In this document: piece after piece, positions 44,711 to 52,954 of the stretch
How positions within the stretch are numbered: position 1 is the stretch's first letter
Layout: each line of letters opens with the position of its first letter
Source of the DNA: PALSA-1004 sp963804885
GTDB taxonomy: Bacteria > Pseudomonadota > Gammaproteobacteria > Burkholderiales > SG8-41
NCBI GenBank assembly: GCA_963804885.1
Contig: CAWDSF010000020.1
Coordinates: 248,001-312,000 of the forward strand
Length of the DNA stretch: 64,000 nucleotides
Direction of reading: 5' to 3'
Translations under genes and position numbers: made by a program
Notes under the pieces: generated by a model
Seen by the model: the letters and a program-made list of their open reading frames with translations, nothing else
What the model was told of the DNA's origin: nothing
Databases searched by the model: none

Positions 44711-47700
44711 GCGCCGCCAACAACGGGTCCGCGCCAGTCGCCGACGCAGCGGAGCGCGCCCGCGCGCTCGATCCGCGCCAGTCGTTCATCGTGCAGGCGC
44801 CGGCCGGCTCGGGGAAGACCGAGCTGCTCGTGCAGCGCTATCTGCGCCTCTTGAAGACCGTCGAGCATCCGGAGGAAATTCTCGCCATCACGTTCACGCG
44901 CAAAGCCGCGGCCGAGATGAAGCGGCGCGTGCTCGAAGGATTGCCGTCGTGCTGGCGCCGGATGCCATCGCCGATATCGCGCCGCGCCTGCGCGTGCAGA
45001 CCATCGATGCGCTGTGCGCGTCGCTCACGCGCCAGATGCCGGTGCTCGCGCGGTTCGGCGCCCAGCCGGAAATCGTCGACGATGCGCGCGAGCTTTATCA
45101 CGAAGCGGCGCGCCGCACTCTGGCGCTGGCACCCGCCAACGCGCCGGCGGAACATCTGCTCGCTCATCTCGACAACAACCTCGACACCGCGGGCGGCCTG
45201 CTCGCTGCGATGCTCGCGCGGCGCGATCAATGGCTGCGCAAAACCGGCGGCGCGCCGACCCGCGCAGAGCTCGAAGCGGCGTTCGCTGCCGAGCGGAAGC
45301 GGCTGCTTGCATTTGCTTGCGAGCTGCTGCCCGATGCGTGCGAAGAGCTCGCGCAGGAATTGCTGACCAAAGAAGGCACGTGGCGAAAGAGGCACGCGCG
45401 CGCGCAATCGCTGGCAACCAGGATGCGGACGGCAGACATGCAGGCGGCATCTGGCCGCGCTGCTCGCATTGCCGCCCGCGGCGTACAGCGAGGAGCAATG
45501 GGAGGTATTGCGCGCGATGCTCGAGTTGCTGCCGCGCGCGGCGGCCGCAGCTGCATGCTCGTGTTCGGCGAGCGCGGCCAGGTCGATTTCACCGAGGTCG
45601 CGCAGGGCGCCGTGCGCGCGCTCGGCGACCCGGACGCGCCGACCGATCTCCTGCTGTCGCTCGACGTGCGCATCAAGCACATACTCGTCGACGAATTCCA
45701 GGACACCTCGATCAGCCAGTGGGAGCTGCTCGAGCGCCTGACCGCCGGCTGGCAGCCGGACGACGGGCGCACGATGTTCGTGGTCGGCGATCCCATGCAG
45801 TCGATCTACCGCTTCCGCGAGGCCGAAGTCGGGCTCTTCCTGCGGCGCGGCACGCGGGCATCGGCGGCGTGCCGCTCGAGCCGCTGCGCCTCACGACCAA
45901 TTTCCGTTCGCAGGCCGGCATCGTCGACTGGGTGAATGCGCACTTTTCCGCGCGTCCTGCCCGCCGCCGAAGACGAGACTTCGGGCGCGGTGCCGTACTC
46001 GCCGTCGGTCGCGCACCATCCGGCGCAACGACGGCGATGCGGTGCGCTGGCATCTGTTCGACGAGCGGGACGCCGAAGCCGCAGCGCGTGGTCGAGATTG
46101 CGTCGAGCCGCGCGCGCCGGCAACGCGCACGGCTCGATCGCGATACTCGTGCGCAATCGCAGCCATCTCGATCACATCGTGCCCGCGCTGCAAGCAGGCC
46201 GGCCTGCGTTATCGCGCGGTCGAGATCGAGCAGCTCGGCGAAAAACAGGTCGTGCAGGACCTCTATGCGCTGACGCGCGCGCTCGCGCATCCGGCCGATC
46301 GCGTCGCGTGGCTCGCGGTGCTGCGCGCGCCGTGGTGCGGATTGACGCCCGTCCAACTCGCCGGCCTGGCGGAAGCCACGCGCGATACCGTGTGGGAGGC
46401 CATGCACGACGACGCGCGCGTCGCGCTGCTCGATGCCGACGCGCAAGGCCGGCTCGACAGGGTGCGCGGCGTGCTGGATACCGCGCTCGCGGAGCGCCTG
46501 CGCGGCAGCCTGCGCGATCGCGTCGAAGGCGCGTGGCTCGCGTTGGGCGGCCCGGCGTGCTGCGAGGACGCGACCGATCTGGAAGACGCCGAGATATTTC
46601 TCGACGAGCTCGCGGCCGCCGACGACGCCGGCGATCTGCCCGAGCACGGCGCGCTCGACGACCGGCTCGTCAGAACTCTATCGCGCTGCCGGATATGGAA
46701 GCCGGCCCGGATGCGATCGAGATCATGACCGTGCACAAGGCCAAAGGCCTGGAGTTCGACACCGTCATCGTGCCGGGACTCGACCGCACGCAGCGTCACG
46801 GCGAGCCGCCGCTGCTCATCTGGAAAGCGCTCGCGGACGACCTGCTGCTGCTCGCGCCGATCCGCGAAGCCGGCGCCGACAAAGATCCTGCGTACGAATA
46901 CGTGCGCAATCTCGAACGCATCGCGGAAGACATCGAAGCCGGGCGCCTCTTTTACGTGGCGGCGACGCGCGCGGCGTCGCGGCTGCACCTCCTGGGCTGC
47001 ACCAAGTGCGACAAAGATGGCGCCGTGAGGACGCCCGCGAAGCGCACCTTGCTCGGCAAGGCCTGGGAGGTCGCCGCGATGCATGCCAATCCATCGCCGA
47101 CCACCCACGCGCCCGCAGCGGCGAAAGTCGTGCCGCCGCAGACGCTCAAACGGTTTGCCGCGGAATTCGTCATGCCGGTATTGCCCGTCCGGGGCGCAGT
47201 GGCAGGCGCCCGCGCCCGACGCGCAGGACAACGAGGTGATCGAATTTTCGTGGGCGGGCGAAACCGCGCGCCACGTCGGCACGGTCGTGCATCGCTGGCT
47301 GCAGCGGCTCGCGGACGATGCGCTCAATGGCTGGACGCCGGCGCGCATCGAAGCGATGCGGCCGCGGCTCGCGCGCGAGCTCGAGCGCCGCGGCGTGCGG
47401 CCGGCCGAATGCAACGAAGCTGCTGCCCGTGTCGTGCGCGCGCTCACGCAGACGCTCAACGACGAGCGCGGCCGCTGGCTGCTCGGCCCGCGCGCGGATG
47501 CGCGCAGCGAGTACCGCGTGCGCCGCGTCGTCGGCAACGTAATGCACAGCTACGTCATGGATCGCGTATTCCGCGACGACAAAGGGGTGCGCTGGATTGC
47601 GGATTACAAGACCAGCAGCCACGAAGGCAGCGATGTCGATGCTTTTCTCGACCGCGAGCGCCTGCGCTACGAAGCGCAGCTGGCGCGTTATGCCGCCGCG

Positions 47701-47772
47701 CTCGGCGAGCCGCGGACGAAGCTCGGATTGTATTTCCCGCTGCTCGCCGGCTGGCGCGAGTGGGAAAAATAA
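44707..47772 (+). pseudogene. AddA-like UvrD/RecB helicase-nuclease broken by about ten frameshifts
   Basis: The start overlaps addB (ATGA). Helicase motifs appear in order but in shifting frames. Motif I is QAPAGSGKTELLVQRYLRLL and motif Ia ITFTRKAAAEMKRR. RLRVQTIDALCASLTRQMPVLARFGA, VDEFQDTSISQWELL, motif III GDPMQSIYRFREAEVGLF, motif IV RLTTNFRSQAGIVDW and motif V MTVHKAKGLEFDTVIVPGL follow. The C-terminal nuclease motif is WIADYKTSSHEG. Frame changes occur near 44945, 45440, 45540, 45855, 45945, 46030, 46080, 46130, 46195, 46675 and 47195. The segment between motif Ia and RLRVQTIDALC is shorter than in intact AddA, suggesting a deletion too. Either a decaying gene or a poorly sequenced stretch. 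Confidence 0.85.
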
Positions 47773-47778
47773 ATCTCA

Positions 47779-47880
47779 GCCACAGAGGGCACAGAGTTCA
47801 CAGAGGTAAAACTAACCGCTACTATGCCGTTGAATTGCAGTTTTTGCGCACTTCTCTGTGTTCTCTGTGCCCTCTGTGGC
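47779..47880. repeat. Dispersed ~100-bp hairpin repeat, copy 1
   Basis: The left arm (47779-47805, beginning GCCACAGAGGGCACAGAG) and the right arm (47854-47880) are inverted copies differing at two adjacent bases, with a 48-bp spacer. The same element, reversed, is at 56453-56550. It lies in the gap between the addA-like gene and the nitroreductase. Confidence 0.88.
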
Positions 47881-47927
47881 GAATCGCTTTTGAATTTTGT
47901 GATTTCGATCTTAAGTCAGGAAAAAAC

Positions 47928-48485
47928 GTGGACATACTCGACGTCATACGCAACCGCCGCAGCGACCGGCATTTCAACGGGCGCCCCGTCGCGCAATCAG
48001 ACATCGACGTTCTGATCGAAGCCTTCCGCTGGGCGCCGTCGTCGACCAACCGCCAGCCGTGGCGCCTCTTGTTCGCGACGAGCGAGGCAGCGCGCGCCGT
48101 TTATGACGACGCGCTGAGCGCGGGCAACAAGCAATGGGCACCTGCCGCGCCGGTGAAAATTATCGTTATCGGCAACCCGACGGAACAGCCGGACCGCAGC
48201 GGGCTGCACATGTGGCTGCTCGACTGCGGGCTCGCGCTCGAAAACATGCTGATCCAGGGTTACGCGATGGGCATGACGATCCACGCGATGGCCGGCTACG
48301 ACGAAAAGAAACTGCTGAGCGGCTTCCGGGTGCCCGAGCCATTTCGCGTCGCTGCGGTCGTCGCGGCGGGATGGCGCGGCAAGGTGGAATCGTTACCTGA
48401 GGAAGTGCGTGCGAAGGATTTGAAGCCGCGCGTCAGAAAGCCCGCCGGCGAATTCGTCTTTCGGGATACGTTCGGCGCCGCGTAA
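47928..48485 (+). CDS. Nitroreductase-family protein
   Basis: 185 aa from a GTG at 47928 (TCAGGA upstream). The FMN-binding N-terminal pattern VIRNRRSDRHFNGRPV and the stretch EAFRWAPSSTNRQPWRLLFA are typical. LDCGLALENMLIQGYAMGM and the C-terminal GWRGKVESLPEEVRAKDLKPRVRKP also fit. The family reduces nitro-aromatics, quinones or flavins using NAD(P)H and acts as a homodimer. The substrate is unknown. It sits directly after the hairpin repeat. Confidence 0.85.
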   Translation: MDILDVIRNRRSDRHFNGRPVAQSDIDVLIEAFRWAPSSTNRQPWRLLFATSEAARAVYDDALSAGNKQWAPAAPVKIIVIGNPTEQPDRSGLHMWLLDCGLALENMLIQGYAMGMTIHAMAGYDEKKLLSGFRVPEPFRVAAVVAAGWRGKVESLPEEVRAKDLKPRVRKPAGEFVFRDTFGAA

Positions 48486-48500
48486 TTTCTGCGCCGCCGC

Positions 48501-48980
48501 TCAATCGCAGCGGTTGGCGTCCATGCTGCGCCGGATGCGCGATTCCGCGGCGCGCGTCAGGGGCATCGCGTAATTCAAATTGCTCAACCGCACTTCGTCG
48601 GCGGTTCTGGCCGACGGTTTTGTACGTGAAGCCGGTGACGTCGCCGTTGACCTGCCTGACTTCGAACAGAACTTCCCGACGGCTCGACTCGAACGCGACG
48701 TGATAATTGGTCAGCATGTGGCAGGGCGAAATCAACGCGCCGGTGCCCGGTACTTGGAAGTGATGACGACGCCGTCGGGTTTCGCGATCGGATACACCAC
48801 GCCGATTGCGTTGAACTGCCGGAAGTTCGCGTCCAGACGGTCGATAACGACGCGTGGGTCGGCGGTTGGCGGCGTTTGTGCGAGGCACGCACTGGAGACG
48901 AGCGACGCCGCGAGCGCGCCGGTTAGCAAACCACCTCGCGCGATTGCGGCTCCAGACTTGCGGGCTCGTTTTGCTCGCAC
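48501..48980 (-). pseudogene. Remnant of a trypsin-like exported serine protease
   Basis: A GTG at 48980 (GGGAG upstream) begins a signal-peptide-like N-terminus (LLTGALAASLVSSACLAQTPP). The frame then continues PRVVIDRLDANFRQFNAIGVVYPIAKPDGVVITSKY and shifts near 48750 to GTGALISPCHMLTNYHVAFES, the His-containing motif of a trypsin-like fold. After a second shift near 48612 it ends at 48501 with MDANRCD. It is far shorter than a trypsin domain; the catalytic Asp and Ser regions are missing, consistent with an internal deletion as well as frameshifts. It is probably not functional. Confidence 0.55.
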
Positions 48981-48988
48981 GCTCCCGC

Positions 48989-49940
48989 TTACCCTGCGAC
49001 GACCGGATCGCCCTTGACCACCGTGCGATAGAGCACGCGCGGCTGCGACGCGTCGACTTCCGAGCGGTAGTGCATGCAGCAGCGGTTGTCCCACAGCACG
49101 AGATCGCCGACGCGCCACTGGTGACCCCATGCATATTTCGGCTGTGTCGCGTGCGCCCATAGCTTGTCGAGCAGCGCTTCGCTGTCTTCGTTCGACATGC
49201 CGATGATGTAGTTCGACGGCCAGTCGCGGCGGCGGCCCAGATACAACGCGCGTTTTTTCGTGACCGGGTGCACGCGCACCAGCGGATGCGCGGGGCCCGG
49301 CACTTCTTCAGGCCGGGTCGGCAGTTTCACGGTCGGCCGCAGCACGCCGGCGCTGTTGCGCGTCGAATCGTGGATCTGCGACTTGCCGGCGATTTCTTTT
49401 TTCAGTTCCGCGGGCAACTCGTCGTACGCGAGGTACTGGTTGTTGAACCAGGTGTCGCCGCCGCCGTTTTCGGGAATGATGACCGCGTAGAGCATGCTGC
49501 CCGCGGGCGGCACTTCGACGTACGAGTTATCGCTGTGCCAGATCACTTCATAGCTGCCGAGCGTGCCGTTGTCCTTGACCGGATTGCCGTCCTCGTCGAG
49601 ATTGGAGATCAGGCTCACGTGCGGATGCAGCGGCACGATTTTGCCGCCGACCTTGTAGCCGCCGGCGACCTGGTATTTGCGCGCCGCGGGCTCCTTGGTT
49701 ACGCCGAATATCGCGGCAGCCTCGAGAAACGAAATGTCGGGCAGCTTCTGGTCGCGCCACAAGCAGCACACCGTGATCCGCCCACGCCTGGCGCATCAGT
49801 TCTTTGCTTGCTTCGGGCACCGGCTGCGAAAGGTCGACGCCGCGAATCTCCGCGCCGACAGCCTTGCCGCTCGGCACGACCTGCACGTGTTCGGGTGCAT
49901 TCGCGTGAGCCTGTGCCGCCTGGGTTTGCGTATTTGCCAT
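48989..49940 (-). pseudogene. Second TauD/TfdA-family dioxygenase, one frameshift
   Basis: From the ATG at 49940 (MANTQTQAAQAHANAPEHVQVVPSGKAVGAEIRGVDLSQPV) the frame holds to WADHGVLL near 49768. It then continues in the next frame as WRDQKLPDISFLEAA. The joined protein is ~317 aa. The iron ligands are in IWHSDNSY (HxD) and CCMHYR (distal His), and the 2-oxoglutarate Arg lies in RVLYRTVVKG. It is related to the dioxygenase at 6780 but distinct in sequence. It lies 18 bp downstream of an SDR gene in a minus-strand operon. One base may be a sequence error. Confidence 0.85.
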
Positions 49941-49958
49941 TTTCACCCTCCAGAAATT

Positions 49959-50804
49959 TCAGATCGAGCGCAAGCCGCCGCCGTCGACCGCGAGCAACTG
50001 ACCGGTCACATAAGACGACAGCGGCGACGCCAGAAAATAAATCGCCTGCGCCACTTCCTCGACGGTGCCCAGGCGCTGCAGCGGAATGTTCGCAACGCGC
50101 GGCGCCAGAAACGCTTCGAGCGATTTCTCCGGCGCCCATTTTTGCCGGCCGGCTTCCATCTGCCCGGTCATGATGCCGCCGACGCTCACGACATTCACCC
50201 GTATATTATCGCCTGCAAGCTCGAGCGACAGGCCCTTCGATAAGTTCATCGCCGCCGCCCAGGCGACGCCTGAGGTTACCAGCCGCGGCGGGGGTTGCCG
50301 CCCCTTGATCGACGTAACGTTGACGATGCTGGCGCCGCCCGCGCGCCGCATGAGCGGCAACGCACTGCGCGTGACCCTGATCATGCCGAGCAGCTTCTGT
50401 TCGAGCGCGCCGCGCCATTCGTCGTCGGTGATCGCCTCGAAGCGGCCTTTCGGCAGCGGCTGCGATACCGCATCGACCGCGTTGACCGGCCAGTTGAGCC
50501 CGTTGACTTCGCGCTGCGACGACTCGCCGGCGTTGTTGATGAGTATGTCGATCCGGCCGAATTGCTGTTCCACGTGCGCGATGAAGCTCTCGACCGACGC
50601 GGTATCGAGGATGTCGGCGCGCTGCCAGATTACCTTTACGCCGTGATCGGCCGTAAGTTCATTCGCCGCGGCCTTTAACGTTTCTTCGGTGCGGCCGCAG
50701 ATCGCAATGCGCGCGCCTTCGTGCGCAAAAAGATCCGCGGCGACGCGACCGATGCCGCGGCTGCCACCGGTGATGACCGCAACTTTGCCGTCGAGCGTCC
50801 CCAT
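49959..50804 (-). CDS. SDR-family protein lacking the canonical catalytic Tyr-Lys pair
   Basis: 281 aa. The cofactor motif VAVITGGSRGIG, the NNAG motif (ILINNAGES) and the Ser of NVTSIKG are normal. Where YxxxK should occur the sequence reads VTSGVAWAAAMNLSKGLSLELA: by alignment of the following helix, Ser replaces Tyr and Trp replaces Lys. It also has an inserted loop (NGLNWPVNAVDAVSQPLPKGRF). The reductase/dehydrogenase activity is therefore doubtful, or the site is rebuilt. It is the middle gene of an operon (ComA-like, SDR, TauD) with gaps of 9 and 18 bp. Confidence 0.88.
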   Translation of the reverse strand: MGTLDGKVAVITGGSRGIGRVAADLFAHEGARIAICGRTEETLKAAANELTADHGVKVIWQRADILDTASVESFIAHVEQQFGRIDILINNAGESSQREVNGLNWPVNAVDAVSQPLPKGRFEAITDDEWRGALEQKLLGMIRVTRSALPLMRRAGGASIVNVTSIKGRQPPPRLVTSGVAWAAAMNLSKGLSLELAGDNIRVNVVSVGGIMTGQMEAGRQKWAPEKSLEAFLAPRVANIPLQRLGTVEEVAQAIYFLASPLSSYVTGQLLAVDGGGLRSI

Positions 50805-50813
50805 CGCCGGAAT

Positions 50814-51581
50814 CTATGCGCCTTTGCCCGCCATGAAGCTGTAATGCGACTTGCGATGCATGCCGCGGCGTATCGCGTCGACGGCCACCACGTCGGCGGG
50901 GCTCACGCTCGCGAAATTGATTTCGAAGCCGTAGCGCTCGACCAGCCACGCGGCTTTCTCCTGCGGCTCGATCAGGCCGAGCTCGAACAGCAGGTACTCG
51001 TTCTTGCCGAGCGCGGCGATCGTGTCGAGCGCCTTCGGATCGGTGCGCGTCATCGCCTGGATTTCGCTGCTTTCGAGGTAGATCTTCGAAACGCCGAGCT
51101 CGATATCACGCAATATCTGCTTGCACACCTCGTCCGCGTCGAACGGAATGTCGACGTTCTTGCGTCCCATCTCCGTCATCACCTTGAGTCCCATGTCGAG
51201 GGCCTGCGCAATCAGCTCTTCGCGGTAGCCGGTTTCCAGCGGCTTCATGGTGTCTTCGCTCATTTCGACGCCCGCGAAGCCGAGATCGCGCACAGCCTTC
51301 AGGTAATCGTCGACTTTGTGCTGGATCACCGCGAGCTGGAACGGGATGCCGCCGGGCACCACGTCGATGCCGGCCTTGTTGTAGAGCGCGACTTTCTTCT
51401 TGATCCACGCGGCGGAGAGGCGGTCGGCAAGGCCCGCGTGATCGGTGATCTTCGCGTAGTCGATAATCGGCGCGGCGATCTCGATAATATCTTCAGTCGC
51501 GCGCAGCGGGATGCCGACCTCGGACATCAGGATCATGCAGTTCTTGCGCGGCTTGGGCGGCAGTTGCAGGACTTCGAGCAT
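50814..51581 (-). CDS. Phosphosulfolactate synthase (ComA)-like TIM-barrel protein
   Basis: 255 aa. The sequence follows the ComA family pattern: APIIDYAKITDHAGL, KKKVALYNKAGIDVVPGGIPFQLAVIQHKVDDYLKAVRDLGFAGVEMSEDTMKP, then MTEMGRKNVDIPFDADE. ComA adds sulfite to phosphoenolpyruvate to make phosphosulfolactate, the first step of coenzyme M synthesis in archaea. Bacterial homologues occur without coenzyme M and their role is unknown. It is the first gene of the operon with an SDR and a TauD-type dioxygenase. TauD enzymes release sulfite from sulfonates, so a sulfonate route is possible, but that is inference. Confidence 0.72.
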   Translation of the reverse strand: MLEVLQLPPKPRKNCMILMSEVGIPLRATEDIIEIAAPIIDYAKITDHAGLADRLSAAWIKKKVALYNKAGIDVVPGGIPFQLAVIQHKVDDYLKAVRDLGFAGVEMSEDTMKPLETGYREELIAQALDMGLKVMTEMGRKNVDIPFDADEVCKQILRDIELGVSKIYLESSEIQAMTRTDPKALDTIAALGKNEYLLFELGLIEPQEKAAWLVERYGFEINFASVSPADVVAVDAIRRGMHRKSHYSFMAGKGA

Positions 51582-51671
51582 CGGAAATGCGGCGGTCTGT
51601 ATTCATGAATTGACTTTCAATCGGATGGAATGGGAGTGAAGCACACTAAGGAAAGAGGCTCATATTAAGCT

Positions 51672-51740
51672 CGTCATTCCGGCGTACGCCGGAATCCAGT
51701 GAATTCAATCGCCTGGATACCGGCCTGCGCCGGTATGACG
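51672..51740. repeat. REP-like palindromic repeat
   Basis: Two 28-bp arms (51672-51699, CGTCATTCCGGCGTACGCCG...; and 51713-51740) form an imperfect large palindrome, and each arm holds its own smaller CCGGCG-type palindrome. This matches the common 'GTCATTCCGGCG' type of intergenic repeat in proteobacteria. It lies between the ComA-like gene and a Bug-protein gene. Confidence 0.85.
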
Positions 51741-51764
51741 AAGTAAGCGTATTCAGAGGTTCCC

Positions 51765-52769
51765 CTAATCAAATTTTATCCTGGCGGTCTGCACCACTTT
51801 CGCCCACAGCGCGCTTTCTTTCTTGATGCGCGCGGCGAATTCTTCGGGGGTATTGGCGACCGGCTCCGCGCCGATGTCGAGCAGCTGCTTGCGCACGTCG
51901 GGCATGGCGACGACGCGCGCAACGTCGCGCTGGGTCTTGGCCACGATTTCCGGCGGCGTGCCGGCCGGCGCGACGAGCCCGAACCACACGTCGGTATCGA
52001 AGTTCGGCACGCCGCTCTCGGCGATGGTCGGCACTTCGGGCAAAAGTGGCGAGCGTTTTGCCGTGCTCACGCCCAGCGCGCGCAGCTTGCCCGCCTTGAT
52101 GTAAGGCAGCGCCGCGGGCGTGTTGAAAAACAAGATCGCGATCTGGCCCGCGATCAAATCGGTGGCGGCCGGCGGCCCGCCTTTGTAGGGCACGTGCACG
52201 ATATCGATGCCTGTCATCGATTTGAAAAGCTCCATTGCGAGGTGCAGCGACCCGCCGGCGCCCGACGAGCCGTAATTCACTTCGCCCGGCCGCGCTTTGC
52301 ACAGCGCAATGAGTTCGCGCACGTTCCTGACCGGAAACGACGGATTGGTGACGAGAAGCTGCGAAGTCGACGCGATGATCGTGATCGGCGCGAACGCTTT
52401 GTCCGGATCGTACGGCAGGCTTTTGAAGAGGCTGCGGTCGATTGTCAGCGAAGTGTTGAGCGTGAAGAGCTGTGTATACCCATCGGCTGTCGCCACCGCC
52501 GCCGCCGCGGTGCCAAGACGGCCGCCGCCGCCCGCGCGGTTGTCGATCACCACCTGCTGGCCCCAGGTGTCGTAGAGCTTCTGGCCGACCACGCGGCCCA
52601 CGAGATCGATGCTGCCCGCGGGCGGGAAGGGCACGATCCAGCGCACCGGCCGCGCCGGAAACGTCGCGGCATTGTCCGCGGCACATGCGTGCCACGCGGG
52701 AATCAACGCGATAACCATTGCGACAAGTCGCATGCGCGTTGGCACAGCCGCAAGCAAATAGTCTGTCAA
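51765..52769 (-). CDS. Bug/TctC-family periplasmic solute-binding protein
   Basis: About 334 aa. I favour the TTG at 52769 because GGAGGAG lies 7 nt upstream; the ATGs at 52733 and 52718 are alternatives that still keep a signal peptide (LVAMVIALIPAWHACAAD). The Bug fold is clear: PARPVRWIVPFPPAGSIDLVGRVVGQKL, WGQQVVIDNRAGGGG, INYGSSGAGG-type VNYGSSGAGGSLHLAMELFK and HVPYKGGPPAATDLIAGQ. It binds carboxylates in the periplasm. It is divergent from a CocE-type hydrolase gene by 185 bp; no TctAB genes are seen. Confidence 0.9.
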   Translation of the reverse strand: MTDYLLAAVPTRMRLVAMVIALIPAWHACAADNAATFPARPVRWIVPFPPAGSIDLVGRVVGQKLYDTWGQQVVIDNRAGGGGRLGTAAAAVATADGYTQLFTLNTSLTIDRSLFKSLPYDPDKAFAPITIIASTSQLLVTNPSFPVRNVRELIALCKARPGEVNYGSSGAGGSLHLAMELFKSMTGIDIVHVPYKGGPPAATDLIAGQIAILFFNTPAALPYIKAGKLRALGVSTAKRSPLLPEVPTIAESGVPNFDTDVWFGLVAPAGTPPEIVAKTQRDVARVVAMPDVRKQLLDIGAEPVANTPEEFAARIKKESALWAKVVQTARIKFD

Positions 52770-52954
52770 CAAAAAACTCCTCCGGCCGTCTTGATGAATC
52801 GGGTTGTAGCGCGATGGTGCGAGGGAAAAAGCGATCCGCGAAAGCGCGGAGCCGTAGAATAACACTGGCAGAGTACCGACGTTGGGCCGCCGGCTGCCAT
52901 GCTTGCGGTAGTATTGTGCAGCCCTCGAAGTCATGCACCGGGAGACCATGCACG

